A DNA stretch of 64,000 nucleotides from positions 3,596,001-3,660,000 of the forward strand of contig CBDAQO010000002.1 in NCBI GenBank assembly GCA_965199105.1, written 5' to 3'. The position numbers were made by a program, and so were the translations under genes. Origin of the DNA: LMUY01 sp965199105 (lineage in GTDB: Bacteria; Pseudomonadota; Alphaproteobacteria; Acetobacterales; Acetobacteraceae). The stretch's first letter is position 1. Every line of letters starts with the position of its first letter. Below the pieces are notes generated by a model. That model made no database searches and was not told the origin of the DNA. It saw only the letters and a program-made list of their open reading frames with translations. This document shows positions 45,066 through 54,266 of the stretch, piece by piece.

Positions 45066-46013
45066 TCAGGGCGGCGCGGTGAACCGCAACGCGCGCGCCT
45101 CCGCGATCAAGCCGCGCGGCAGCAGCAGGATCGACAGGTAAAGCGCCAACCCGACCAGCACCGTGCGCAGGTGCCCGGCGCCGCGCGCCAGTTCCGGGAT
45201 CAGGATCAACGCGCAGGCCCCCAGCACCGCCCCCGGCAAGCTGCCCAAGCCACCCACGACCACCATGGTCAGGATGAGGATGGACTGGTCGAGCCCGAAC
45301 ATGTCGGGGCTGATGTAGCCGATGCTGTGCGCCAGCAGACACCCGGCCGCCCCGGCCAGCCCGCCGCCGATGGCGAACGCCCCCACCTTCATCAGCGCCG
45401 TGTTGATCCCCATTCCGGCGGCGCTCTGGTCGTCCTCGCGCAACGCCCGCAACGCGCTGCCATAGGGCGAGGTGGTCAGCCGGTGCACCAGCCAAACCAC
45501 CCCGGCCGTCACCACCGCGACGGTGAAGTAGCTGGCCAGCCGTCCGCCTAGGCTCCAGCCGAACAGGCTCAACCCGGCGATGCCGCGCAAGCCCATCGGG
45601 CCGCGGGTGAGCCCGTCCCAATTGAGGATGGTGACGTTGATGATCTCGCCCACGCTCAGCGTCGCCACGGTAAAGAAGATGCGCACCAGCCGGATGGCCG
45701 GGATGGCGACGACAAAGGCGATCCCGCCGGCGACCAGGATGCTGGCCGGCAGCGTGACCTCCAGGCCGCGCCCACTGCGCGCGGAGACGATGGCCGCGGT
45801 GTAGGCGCCGACCGCGTAGAACGCGCCGTGGCAGAGCGACACCAGCCCCGCCGTGCCGGTGACGAGGTTGAGGCTCGCGGCCAGGATGGTGAACAGCATC
45901 GAGAGTTCGGCCAGGCGGAACAGGTAGGACTGGCCTAACGCCGCCAACCCCGCGGGCAGCACGACGAACACGCCGGCCAGCGCCGCCACCAGCCAGGCGC
46001 CGCGGCTAGACAC
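45066..46013 (-). CDS. livM: Branched-chain amino acid-type ABC permease LivM
   Basis: A 315-residue inner-membrane permease with about nine hydrophobic helices. The family segment around GAFYAVGAYTAAIVSAR and the ATP-subunit contact ALREDDQSAAGMGIN are visible. It pairs with LivH. ATG 46013 lies inside the end of livH (8-base overlap). It is the last gene of the nine-gene operon that starts at 53319. The true substrate may not be an amino acid. Confidence 0.93.
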   Translation of the reverse strand: MSSRGAWLVAALAGVFVVLPAGLAALGQSYLFRLAELSMLFTILAASLNLVTGTAGLVSLCHGAFYAVGAYTAAIVSARSGRGLEVTLPASILVAGGIAFVVAIPAIRLVRIFFTVATLSVGEIINVTILNWDGLTRGPMGLRGIAGLSLFGWSLGGRLASYFTVAVVTAGVVWLVHRLTTSPYGSALRALREDDQSAAGMGINTALMKVGAFAIGGGLAGAAGCLLAHSIGYISPDMFGLDQSILILTMVVVGGLGSLPGAVLGACALILIPELARGAGHLRTVLVGLALYLSILLLPRGLIAEARALRFTAPP

Positions 46014-46917
46014 GCTCCGCGCGCCGCCCGAACAGCCCGCGCGGAAAGAACACCAGCGTCACCAGCAGCAGCACGTACGGCACGATGCCCACCCAGCGCG
46101 ACGAGATGAAGTCGGTGGTGAAGCTCTCGCACAGCCCGATCAGCAGCGCGCACGCCACCGCGCCCGGGATGCTGGTCAGCCCGCCCATCAGCATGGCGAC
46201 GAACGCCTTGAGCGTGGGCGTGAACCCCATGTAGGGCGCGATGGCGCCGTAGTACAGCCCCACCAGCAAGCCGGCCACCGCGCCGATGGCCGAGCCGATC
46301 GCGAACGTCCAGACGATGACGCGGTTGGCGTCGATGCCGGAATACAGCGCCCCCAACACGTCGTCCGACACCGCGCGCACGCTGAGGCCGATGCGGGTGT
46401 GGCGCAGCAGCACGTGCAGGCCGACCAGGGTGACGCAGGCGGTGGCGAAGATGATGATGTCGCCGCGGGCAAACACCACGTCCCCCCAGGGCAGCGGATC
46501 GTTGATCATCAGCCGGTCCGGCACCGGCTGCTCGTCGCCACCGAAGGCGATCTCGGCCAGCTCGCGCACGACGATGCCGACCGCGAGCGAGGACAGCAGG
46601 GTGGCCTCCTGCAGCGCGCGGGACTTCAGCGAGGCCTCGTCCCGCGCGCGGCGTAGCGGGCGGAAGGCGATGCGCTCCAGGCCCACCCCCAGCGCCGCGC
46701 CCACCGCCGCCACGATCAGCAGCAGCACGAACAGCGGCGGCGCGAACGCGAGCGCCACGAACAGCCCGGCGAACGCGCCCAGCATGTAGACCTCGCTGTG
46801 GGCGAAGTTCACCGCGCCCAACACGCCGAAGATCAGTGTGAAGCCGATCGCCACCAGGGCGTAGCACAGCCCGGCGCTGACGCCGTTGACAACGTCCTGC
46901 AGAATCGCCGCCATCAT
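46006..46917 (-). CDS. livH: Branched-chain amino acid-type ABC permease LivH
   Basis: A 303-residue permease with eight or more membrane helices. Motifs VNFAHSEVYMLGAFAGL and AVSDDVLGALYSGIDANRV are typical of LivH. It lies nine bases after the binding-protein gene and overlaps livM by eight bases, so the three are co-translated. Confidence 0.93.
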   Translation of the reverse strand: MMAAILQDVVNGVSAGLCYALVAIGFTLIFGVLGAVNFAHSEVYMLGAFAGLFVALAFAPPLFVLLLIVAAVGAALGVGLERIAFRPLRRARDEASLKSRALQEATLLSSLAVGIVVRELAEIAFGGDEQPVPDRLMINDPLPWGDVVFARGDIIIFATACVTLVGLHVLLRHTRIGLSVRAVSDDVLGALYSGIDANRVIVWTFAIGSAIGAVAGLLVGLYYGAIAPYMGFTPTLKAFVAMLMGGLTSIPGAVACALLIGLCESFTTDFISSRWVGIVPYVLLLVTLVFFPRGLFGRRAERV

Positions 46918-46926
46918 GGCCGCGGC

Positions 46927-48054
46927 TCAGCTCCTGGGCTTATAGTCGATCTTCCCGTTTTCCACCCGCACCGTGGTCAGCTCGAACCGCTCGATGTCGC
47001 GCGTGGTGGGATCGATGGCGAACTTGCCGTTGGCGCCCTCGCCGGTGCCGAAATGCGCCAGTTGCTCCTGTTCCGCCGCCCGCGTCACCCCCGGCCCGGC
47101 GCGCTTGGCCGCCTCGAGCACGACGTTGGCCGCGTCGAACCCGTAGGCGGACCAGATGTCCGGCGCGGTGCCGTATTTGGCGGTGAAGCTCTTGATGAAG
47201 CCCTGCACCACCGGGCTCGGATTGTCTGGGTTGAACAGGCGCGACGACCACATGCCGTCGAACGCGTCGCCCGCCAGGCCGAGCGAGCGGTCGGTGAGGC
47301 CCACGCCGGAATCGACCACGGCGACATCGGTCAGGCCGAGCTGCTTGCGCTGCTTCATGAAGGTCGCCGCCTCCTCCTCCAGCATGGCGAGGAAGATCGC
47401 GTCCGGCTTCTCGCGGCGGATACGGGTCAGGATGGCGCGGAAGTCGGTGGTGCCCTGGTTGTAGACGGCGTCGTCGACGATCTCGGCGCCATCCTTATTG
47501 GCCTGCGCCACGAAGGTCTCGCCGACGCTCTGCCCCCAGTCGGTCTGCACCTGCACCACGGCGATGCGCTTCTTGCCCAGCGTCTGCGTCATGAAGTCGG
47601 CCAGCGGGTCGACGTAGGTCGGCACGGTCTCGCTGGTGCGGAACATCCACTTGTTCATCTTCACCAGGTCGGGGTGGGAGGCAGAGGGCGTGAGCTCCAC
47701 CAGGCCGCCCTGGGCGTAGGTGTCGGCCGCCGCCATGGTCGCGGTGGAGGTGAAGTCGCTGATCGAGGCGATCACGGCCGGGTTGTCCACCAGCTTCTCG
47801 CCGATGTTCACCGTCTCCTTGGCGTCGCCCTTGCTGTCGTTGCAGTCGAGCCGGAACGTCACCCCGGGCAGCGCCTTGGTGGCGTTGAACTGCTCCACCG
47901 CCAGCGCGGCGCCCTGCTCGATCGGGCTGCCGAAGCCCACCATCGGGCCGGACAGCGGCAGCGAGCAGCCGATCACCAGCGTCTTGTCCTGCGCGCGGGC
48001 GGTGCCGGCGAGAAGGGCGGCGGCCAAGGCGAGTGCTAAAGCGGGGCGGGTCAT
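46927..48054 (-). CDS. Periplasmic substrate-binding protein of the Liv transporter
   Basis: A 375-residue type I periplasmic binding protein. It has a signal peptide of about 21 residues (cleavage near TARA) and the mature start DKTLVIGCSLPLSGPMVGFG. IEQGAALAVEQFN and the hinge region GKKRIAVVQVQTDWGQSV are typical of the LivK/amide-binding group. The substrate is not predicted, but the neighbouring CoA-ligase genes suggest an organic acid. ATG 48054 overlaps the livF stop by four bases. Confidence 0.92.
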   Translation of the reverse strand: MTRPALALALAAALLAGTARAQDKTLVIGCSLPLSGPMVGFGSPIEQGAALAVEQFNATKALPGVTFRLDCNDSKGDAKETVNIGEKLVDNPAVIASISDFTSTATMAAADTYAQGGLVELTPSASHPDLVKMNKWMFRTSETVPTYVDPLADFMTQTLGKKRIAVVQVQTDWGQSVGETFVAQANKDGAEIVDDAVYNQGTTDFRAILTRIRREKPDAIFLAMLEEEAATFMKQRKQLGLTDVAVVDSGVGLTDRSLGLAGDAFDGMWSSRLFNPDNPSPVVQGFIKSFTAKYGTAPDIWSAYGFDAANVVLEAAKRAGPGVTRAAEQEQLAHFGTGEGANGKFAIDPTTRDIERFELTTVRVENGKIDYKPRS

Positions 48055-48806
48055 GCGCGGGTCTCCTCGAGGTCGGTGCGGGCGGCGCCGCCCAAATAGG
48101 CCGCGGCCACGCGCGCTTCCTGCGCCACGTCCGCTGCCTTGCCGCTTAGCACGATGCGGCCGCCTTCCATCACGTAGGCATGGTCGGACACGCGCAGCGC
48201 CGCGCGGGCGTTCTGTTCCACCAGCAAGATCGCGGTGCCCTCGTCGCGGATGCGGGCGATCAGGTCGAAGATCAGCCGCACCAGCTTGGGCGCCAGGCCA
48301 AGCGACGGCTCGTCCAGCAGCAGCAGGCGCGGGCGGGCCATCATCGCGCGGCCGATGCACAGCATCTGCTGCTCGCCGCCGGAGAGCGCGCCGGCGGCTT
48401 GCTGCATCTTCTGCCGCAGCACCGGGAACAGCGCCGCGATGCGCTCGACGTCCTGCGCCTGCTGCGCGCGGCTGTGCCGGCCGGCGCCCACGCGCAGGTT
48501 TTCCGCCACGGTCATGGCCGAGAACACGTGACGGCCCTCCGGCGCCTGGCTGATCCCGGCGGCCACGATCTCGTGCGGCGCCCGGTTCAGCAGGTCCACG
48601 CCGGCGAAGCGCACCGACCCCGTGGCGTTGCGGTAGATCCCGCTCAGCGTGCGCATCAGCGTGGTCTTGCCCACCCCGTTGCTGCCCAGCACGCACACGA
48701 TGCTGCCCGCGCCCTGGCGCAGGTCGAGCCCGCGCAACACCGTCTGCGCCCCGATCGGCACGTGCAGGCCGACCACCTCGAGCAGGGCCTCAGTCATCGT
48801 CGCCAC
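48051..48806 (-). CDS. livF: ABC transporter ATPase LivF
   Basis: A 251-residue ATPase. Walker A is LGSNGVGKTTL, the signature motif is ALSGGEQQML, and Walker B is LLLLDEPSLGLAP, all the LivF type. It starts inside the end of livG (17-base overlap; an ATG three codons later is possible) and overlaps the binding-protein gene by four bases. Confidence 0.94.
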   Translation of the reverse strand: MATMTEALLEVVGLHVPIGAQTVLRGLDLRQGAGSIVCVLGSNGVGKTTLMRTLSGIYRNATGSVRFAGVDLLNRAPHEIVAAGISQAPEGRHVFSAMTVAENLRVGAGRHSRAQQAQDVERIAALFPVLRQKMQQAAGALSGGEQQMLCIGRAMMARPRLLLLDEPSLGLAPKLVRLIFDLIARIRDEGTAILLVEQNARAALRVSDHAYVMEGGRIVLSGKAADVAQEARVAAAYLGGAARTDLEETRA

Positions 48807-49557
48807 CCAGGTAGGCGCGCTGCACCGCCGGGTCGGCCCGCACCGCAGCCGGCGTGCCGTCGGCGACCTTGCGGCCAGCCGCCAGCACCACGACCCGGCG
48901 GCACGTACTCATCACCAGGCCCATGTCGTGCTCCACCAGCAGCACGGTGGTGCCGTCGCCGTTCAGCCGGCGGATGAAGCCGGCCAGCGCCGCCGTCTCG
49001 GTCTCGTTCAGCCCGGCTGCCGGCTCGTCCAGGATCAGCAGCGCGGGCTCTGTCGCCAAGGCGCGGGCGATCTCGAGGTATTTACGCTGCCCGTAGGACA
49101 GCGCGGAGGCAGTGGCATGCGCCCGCTCGGCCAGGCCCACCCGCTCCAGCGCCGCCCAACTGCGCGCGGCGATGGCGCGGCGGCGAGCGCCCCCTACCCC
49201 CGGCAGCACCGCCCGCCAGGCGCCGAACCCGACCGCCCCGATCGCCCCGGCCGACACGTTGTCCAGCACGGAGAGCGTGGGCGACAGGCGCAGGTTCTGG
49301 AACGTGCGGCACACCCCGAGCCGCGCGATGCGATAGGCCGGCAGGCGGTCGATGCGGCGGCCGCGCAGGCGGATGCGCCCGGCGCTGGGGCGGGCAAAGC
49401 CGGTGATGAGGTTGAACAGCGTGGTCTTGCCGGCGCCGTTGGGCCCGATGATGCCCAGCAGCTCGCCCGGCGCCACCTGCAGGTCCACCGCGTCCACCGC
49501 CAGCACGCCGCCGTAGGACCGGCTGACCGCTTCGACCGACAGGAGCGGCTCGGCCAC
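48790..49557 (-). CDS. livG: ABC transporter ATPase LivG
   Basis: A 255-residue ATPase. Walker A is GPNGAGKTTLFNLITG, the signature ALSYGQRKYLEIA is the LivG variant, and Walker B is LLILDEPAAGLNE. It begins immediately after the thioesterase stop with no gap. It works with LivF on the cytoplasmic side of LivH/LivM. Confidence 0.94.
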   Translation of the reverse strand: MAEPLLSVEAVSRSYGGVLAVDAVDLQVAPGELLGIIGPNGAGKTTLFNLITGFARPSAGRIRLRGRRIDRLPAYRIARLGVCRTFQNLRLSPTLSVLDNVSAGAIGAVGFGAWRAVLPGVGGARRRAIAARSWAALERVGLAERAHATASALSYGQRKYLEIARALATEPALLILDEPAAGLNETETAALAGFIRRLNGDGTTVLLVEHDMGLVMSTCRRVVVLAAGRKVADGTPAAVRADPAVQRAYLGGDDD

Positions 49558-49983
49558 CTATCCAGCCGTGGCGTAGGCGGCGCGGCCGACCGCGACCAGC
49601 ACGCCGGCCGCGTTGGTGACGTCCACATCCACTACACCCACGCTGCGCCCGTTGCGCCGCACCGTGGCGGTCGCGGTCAGCGCGGTGTCGATCGCCGGGC
49701 GCAGATAGTCCACCCGGAAGTTGATGGTGGGCAGCGGGCGGCCCAGCAGCATCACCAGCGCGTAGTCTCCCACCGTGTCGATCACCGCGGCAATCGGGCC
49801 GCCATGCCACTGCCCCGTGCCGCGGCCGCGCTCGAATTCGGGGCGCATGGCCAGGCGCATCACCACCGTCTCGGTGGCCGGGTCGGCGGACAGCACTTCG
49901 AGGCCGAGGAAGTCGATGAAGCTCGAATGGGCCAGGCGCTGCTGGATCTGCTCGGCGGTGAGCGGCGTGGGCTTGTCGCTCAC
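49558..49983 (-). CDS. PaaI-type hotdog thioesterase
   Basis: A 141-residue hotdog-fold acyl-CoA thioesterase. The active-site segment GTGQWHGGPIAAVIDTVGDY and the helix after it match PaaI family enzymes. In this operon it could release CoA from dead-end products of the acyl-CoA synthetase. The start overlaps the oxidoreductase stop by four bases. Confidence 0.88.
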   Translation of the reverse strand: MSDKPTPLTAEQIQQRLAHSSFIDFLGLEVLSADPATETVVMRLAMRPEFERGRGTGQWHGGPIAAVIDTVGDYALVMLLGRPLPTINFRVDYLRPAIDTALTATATVRRNGRSVGVVDVDVTNAAGVLVAVGRAAYATAG

Positions 49984-50993
49984 GGCTGCACCAGCATCTT
50001 CCCGAACACGTCACGCGCCTCGATGCGGCCCAGCGCGGCGGCGGCCTGCTCGAGCGGCACCGGCGGCTCGGCCACCACCTTCAGCTTGCCCGATTGCACC
50101 AGGCCCAGCAGCGTATGCACGTCCTCCCGCATCCAGCCGTTGGAGCCGCGCACCTGCAGCTCGAACGTCCAGATGAAGCGGATGTCCTCGGTCGGGTCGT
50201 AGCCGGCGGTGGCGCCGCAGGTCAGCAGGCGGCCGCCGACCCGCAGCACCCGCAGCGACTTCACCCAGGTGTCGCCGCCGGTGTAGTTCACCACCACGTC
50301 GACCCCGTTGTCGCTACCCTTGCCGCGGCGGACGGGCTTGCCGAAGCGACCGAAGACCTCCTTCATGAAGTCCTGCTCGACGTAGTTGATCACGTGGTCG
50401 GCGCCCAGCGCGCGCAGCCGCTCGGCCTTGGCGTCGGTGCCGGCGCAGGCGATCACCTCGGCGCCGGCCAGCTTGGCGAGCTGCAGGCAGCACACGCCGA
50501 CGCCGCCGCTGGCGCCCAGGATGAGCACCTTCTCGCCCGCCCGCACCTGCCCGATGGTGTACATCATGCGCAGCGCCGTGCCGTAGGCGCAGGGCAAGGC
50601 GGCGGCGTCGGCATAGGACACGCCTTCGGGGATGGCGATGAGCTGGTGGGCGCGGGCGCGGCACAATTCGGCCAGGCCGCCATGCACCGTCTCACCCATC
50701 AGCCCGCCTTCGACGCGGTTGATCGGGTCCACCACCACGCGGTCGCCCACCGCCCAGCCGTCAACGCCCGCCCCCACCGCGACGATCTCGCCCGCGGTGT
50801 CGAGCCCCATGATTGCGGGCATGGTGATCTTGATGCCCGGCATGCCGCGGCGGGTGAACACGTCGTGGTAGTTGAGCGAGGTGGCGTGGACGCGGACCAC
50901 CACGTCCCCCTCGCCGGGCGCCGGGTCGGGGAAGTCGGCCTCGAGCCGCAGCGCCTCGTTGCCGCCGTGTTCGCGCAGCACCAGCGCCCTCAT
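49980..50993 (-). CDS. Zinc-type alcohol dehydrogenase/quinone reductase family protein
   Basis: A 337-residue medium-chain oxidoreductase. SLNYHDVFTRRGMPG and an NAD(P) site LGASGGVGVCCLQLAKLAG are present, while the structural zinc cysteines are not obvious. That places it closer to the quinone reductase or enoyl reductase branch than to classic alcohol dehydrogenases. ATG 50993 overlaps the ligase stop by four bases. It is probably a redox step on the imported or CoA-activated substrate. Confidence 0.85.
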   Translation of the reverse strand: MRALVLREHGGNEALRLEADFPDPAPGEGDVVVRVHATSLNYHDVFTRRGMPGIKITMPAIMGLDTAGEIVAVGAGVDGWAVGDRVVVDPINRVEGGLMGETVHGGLAELCRARAHQLIAIPEGVSYADAAALPCAYGTALRMMYTIGQVRAGEKVLILGASGGVGVCCLQLAKLAGAEVIACAGTDAKAERLRALGADHVINYVEQDFMKEVFGRFGKPVRRGKGSDNGVDVVVNYTGGDTWVKSLRVLRVGGRLLTCGATAGYDPTEDIRFIWTFELQVRGSNGWMREDVHTLLGLVQSGKLKVVAEPPVPLEQAAAALGRIEARDVFGKMLVQP

Positions 50994-52441
50994 GCCGCCT
51001 CTCCTTCCAACGCGCGCTGCAGCAGCGCTTTGCGATCGATCTTGTTGGTTCCGGCCAGGGGCAGCGACGCCACGAACCAGACCCGGCGTGGATGCGCGTA
51101 GGCCGGGGCATGCGCCAGCACGTATTGGCGCAAACCGGCCTCGTCCACCGCCGCCCCCGGGCGCAGCACCACGAAGGCGGCCGGCTTGGTGCCCTTGATC
51201 TCGTCTGGCAACGCGATGACGCAGGCCTGCGCCACCGCCGGATGCGCCTCCAGGATGGTTTCCACCTCGCCCGGATAGATGTTCTCGCCGCCGGACACGA
51301 ACATGTCGTCCGCCCGGCCGACGAAGGCGAAAAACCCGTTTGCGTCGCGCTGGAACACGTCCCCGGTGACGTAGAACCCGTCCGGCGTCATCGCCTTGGC
51401 GGTGGCTTCGGGCAGCTTGTGGTAGGCATTCATCAGCGCCGGGCAGCGCATTTCCAACACGCCCTCGTCGGCCACCGCAGTGCCGCCGCGCATCAGCCGC
51501 AGGTCCACCTCGGGATGCGCCACGCCGAGGCTGGTGTCGGGCGTCGGCAGGCCGTCGGGGTGGGGGGTGAACACGACCGGGCCGGCCTCGGTGGTGCCGT
51601 AGCCGTTGGAGATCGCGGCGTTCGGGAACACCCAGCGCACCCGGTCCACCAGCGCCTGGGTGATCGGCGCCGAGCCCATGCGGATGGCGCGCACGGCGGA
51701 GAGGTCCCGGCTGGCGAGCAGGTCGGGCTCCTGCAGCAGCATCGCGATCATCGGCGGCACCGAGGTAAGCGCGGTGACGCCCCACGCGGCGGCGGCCTCG
51801 ATGTAGCTGCGGGCGGTGAAGCCGGGCAGCAGCACCAGCAGGCCGCCCGAAGCGAGGGTGAGCTGCGCCATCGCCAGGCCGTTCATATGGTAGAGCGGCG
51901 CCGCCACCAGCACGCGCTCGGCCGTGAGGTCTGGCCGGCGGGTGCGCACCTCGAGCACCCAGAGGTGGCTGCGATGCGACAGCACCACGCCCTTCGGCCG
52001 CCCAGTGGAGCCGGAGGTGTAGAGGAACATCGCCGGGTCGGCCGGCTGCGGCAGCACGGCGCTAAAGCGGGCCGGCGGGATGTCCTGCTCGATGGCCAGG
52101 CAGGGCAGCCCGTCTGGCAGCAGGGCACGGTGCGCGGCGTCGGCCAGCACCAACCGAGCGTCGCTGTCCTCCAGCACCAGGCGCACGGTGGCAGCGGGCA
52201 GCTTGGTGTTCACCGGCACGCTCACCAGCCCGGCGCGCATCGCGCCCAGGAAGGCGAACAGGAACTCCGCCCGGTTCGACGACAGGATGGCCACGCGCTC
52301 GCCCGGTTGCAGGCCGCGTTCCCGCAGCGCCGCCGCCACGCCGTCGGCCCGGCGCTCCACCTCGGCGAAGCTGAACCGCCGCGGCGGCGCCTCACCGCCG
52401 AGATCGACCAGGGCCAGCCGCTCCGGCTCCCCCGCGAACAC
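50990..52441 (-). CDS. AMP-dependent acyl-CoA synthetase
   Basis: A 483-residue adenylate-forming ligase. The P-loop FLYTSGSTGRPKGVVLSHRS, the SNGYGTTEAG motif, and a C-terminal RADDMFVSGGENIYPGEVE with catalytic lysine in GTNKIDRKALL are all present. GTG 52441 is the first common start, but the frame is open further back and reads TTWRNLGSAVFAGEPERL. This is natural for the family and could start at a CTG, so the start is uncertain. The substrate is probably a short or aromatic acid. Confidence 0.9.
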   Translation of the reverse strand: MFAGEPERLALVDLGGEAPPRRFSFAEVERRADGVAAALRERGLQPGERVAILSSNRAEFLFAFLGAMRAGLVSVPVNTKLPAATVRLVLEDSDARLVLADAAHRALLPDGLPCLAIEQDIPPARFSAVLPQPADPAMFLYTSGSTGRPKGVVLSHRSHLWVLEVRTRRPDLTAERVLVAAPLYHMNGLAMAQLTLASGGLLVLLPGFTARSYIEAAAAWGVTALTSVPPMIAMLLQEPDLLASRDLSAVRAIRMGSAPITQALVDRVRWVFPNAAISNGYGTTEAGPVVFTPHPDGLPTPDTSLGVAHPEVDLRLMRGGTAVADEGVLEMRCPALMNAYHKLPEATAKAMTPDGFYVTGDVFQRDANGFFAFVGRADDMFVSGGENIYPGEVETILEAHPAVAQACVIALPDEIKGTKPAAFVVLRPGAAVDEAGLRQYVLAHAPAYAHPRRVWFVASLPLAGTNKIDRKALLQRALEGEAA

Positions 52442-52467
52442 GGCGGAGCCAAGGTTACGCCAGGTGG

Positions 52468-53319
52468 TCAGGCGACGAACTCGATCGGGCAGTTCACCGC
52501 GTCCGCCGCGCGCACGATCAGCCGGCCGGGGTGCTCGACGGCGGCCACCCCCGCTTTCGCCAACGCGCCGCGGGTCATATCAAGGCTCTTCGTCCGCAAG
52601 GTGAGCGCTGCCATGAAATGCTCGCGACCATAGGCCTCGCCCGCCGCCTCCCCCAGCAGCGCTGCCACCGCGTCGGGCCGCAGCACCTCGATGCGCGCCA
52701 GGCCCATGGTGAGCGCCACGCCACCCTCGATGGGGTGGAGCGCCGCCGCGCCGAACATGCGGCCGAACAGCCCGCCCAAAATCGCCGGGTCGGCGGACGC
52801 GATCACGGCGCGGGCGACGCCGACGGCGCCGTTGGCGTGCTGGCGCCACTCGTCCCGCCACACCAGGTCCCGCGTGAAGTGCTGGCAGTAGTACAGCCGC
52901 CCGGGCCGCCCCTGCTCGGGCTGGATGTGCACCGTGCGGAACCGCGCATCCGCCGCGCCGCCGGGCAGCTCGACCGGGCGGGTGAACTCGTTGGGCGGGG
53001 TGGCTGGCACGCCGCGTTCGGCCAGGCCGCGATGGGTGAGCGCCGAGTCCTCGGTGGCGAACACCAGGCCGTTCAGCCCGAACGGGTCGGCCAGGATGTC
53101 GCGGCGGGCGCTCTCGCTGCCACTCACGGCGATCAGCTCGAGGTAGTCAGTGCCGAAGATGGCCAGGTGGTTGGCCGAACCGAGCGAGTGGAAGCCGCGT
53201 GGCGTGAGCGTGAAGCCGAGCCGCGCGTAGGCCGCCTGCGCCGCGTCGAGCTGGTCCCGCGCGTTCACCACCACGTGGTCGAAGATCGGGATCGAGGGGG
53301 GCGCCGGCTGGTCTTGCAT
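52468..53319 (-). CDS. VOC/glyoxalase-like domain protein
   Basis: A 283-residue protein of the glyoxalase-like group (PF13468 type), first gene of the operon. The start FDHVVVNARDQLDAAQAAYA and LGSANHLAIFGTDYLELIAV give the first half with a metal-type histidine and glutamate. A second, divergent VOC half follows around 160-275. Such proteins are often dioxygenases, isomerases or resistance proteins; which applies here is unknown. ATG 53319 is 80 bases from the divergent exonuclease gene. Confidence 0.82.
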   Translation of the reverse strand: MQDQPAPPSIPIFDHVVVNARDQLDAAQAAYARLGFTLTPRGFHSLGSANHLAIFGTDYLELIAVSGSESARRDILADPFGLNGLVFATEDSALTHRGLAERGVPATPPNEFTRPVELPGGAADARFRTVHIQPEQGRPGRLYYCQHFTRDLVWRDEWRQHANGAVGVARAVIASADPAILGGLFGRMFGAAALHPIEGGVALTMGLARIEVLRPDAVAALLGEAAGEAYGREHFMAALTLRTKSLDMTRGALAKAGVAAVEHPGRLIVRAADAVNCPIEFVA

Positions 53320-53399
53320 CGCATCATGCTGCCCCAGCCATGCCGCAAGGCCAAGCCCTGGCCCGGTGCCGGCGACAGTCGAACCGGTGGGCGCCGGCC

Positions 53400-54218
53400 G
53401 TGAAGATCGCCACCTTCAACATCAACAACGTCAACCGCCGCCTGCCCAACCTGCTCGCCTGGCTGGACGCCGCCGCGCCGGACGTGGTGTGCCTGCAGGA
53501 GCTCAAGGCCGAGACCCGTGCCTTTCCCGAGGCCGCCCTGCGCGCCGCCGGCTACGAGGCGGTTTGGCAAGGCGAGCGCTCCTGGAACGGCGTCGCCATC
53601 CTGTCCCGGCGTGGCGCCCCGGTGCTCACCCGGCGCAGCCTGCCCGGCGACCCGGCGGACCGGCAAAGCCGCTACATCGAGGCGGCGGTGGCCGGCGTGC
53701 TGGTCGGCTGCCTCTATCTGCCCAACGGCAACCCGCAGCCGGGGCCCAAGTTCGACTACAAGCTGGCCTGGTTCGAGCGGCTGATCGTCCACGCCGGCGC
53801 GTTGTTCGCCACCGCAGCGCCGGTGGTGCTGGCCGGCGACTACAACGCGGTTCCGACCGGCTTGGACATCTACGCCACCAAATCCTACACCCGCAACGCG
53901 CTGGTGCAGCCGCAAACCCGGGCGTGTTTCCAGCGCCTGCTCGACCAGGGCTGGTGCGACGCGCTGCGCACGCTGCACCCGGGCGTGCCGATGTTCACCT
54001 TCTGGGACTACCTGCGCGAGCGCTGGCTGCGGGACGCCGGGTTGCGGCTGGACCATCTGCTACTGAACGGCCCAGCGGCGGCAAGGCTGGCGGACGCGGG
54101 CGTGGACCGGGACGTGCGCGGCCAGGAGGGCGCCAGCGACCACGCGCCGGCCTGGGTCCGGCTGAGCGCGGCACCGGTGTCACACTCCGCCCGCCCTCGC
54201 ACAAGCGGCCGCAAATAA
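53400..54218 (+). CDS. xthA: Exonuclease III (AP endonuclease)
   Basis: A 272-residue EEP-family nuclease for base-excision repair. Catalytic motifs are KIATFNINNVNRRLPNL, CLQELKAE (metal glutamate), LAGDYNAVPTGLD and a final GASDHAPAWV. GTG 53400 gives the standard N-terminus and length; the ATG 60 bases upstream adds unrelated residues. It stands alone, with an MFS gene 48 bases downstream. Confidence 0.93.
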   Translation: MKIATFNINNVNRRLPNLLAWLDAAAPDVVCLQELKAETRAFPEAALRAAGYEAVWQGERSWNGVAILSRRGAPVLTRRSLPGDPADRQSRYIEAAVAGVLVGCLYLPNGNPQPGPKFDYKLAWFERLIVHAGALFATAAPVVLAGDYNAVPTGLDIYATKSYTRNALVQPQTRACFQRLLDQGWCDALRTLHPGVPMFTFWDYLRERWLRDAGLRLDHLLLNGPAAARLADAGVDRDVRGQEGASDHAPAWVRLSAAPVSHSARPRTSGRK

Positions 54219-54266
54219 TTCCGCCTCGGCACTAGCTTGGCGTTCGGCAGACGGGCAGGTTGAGGC

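Noticed and set aside
49980..51785. A 601-codon minus-strand frame
   Set aside because: Only its last 337 codons are the oxidoreductase gene. The first part is antisense-like shadow within the acyl-CoA synthetase, which has the true motifs in another frame.
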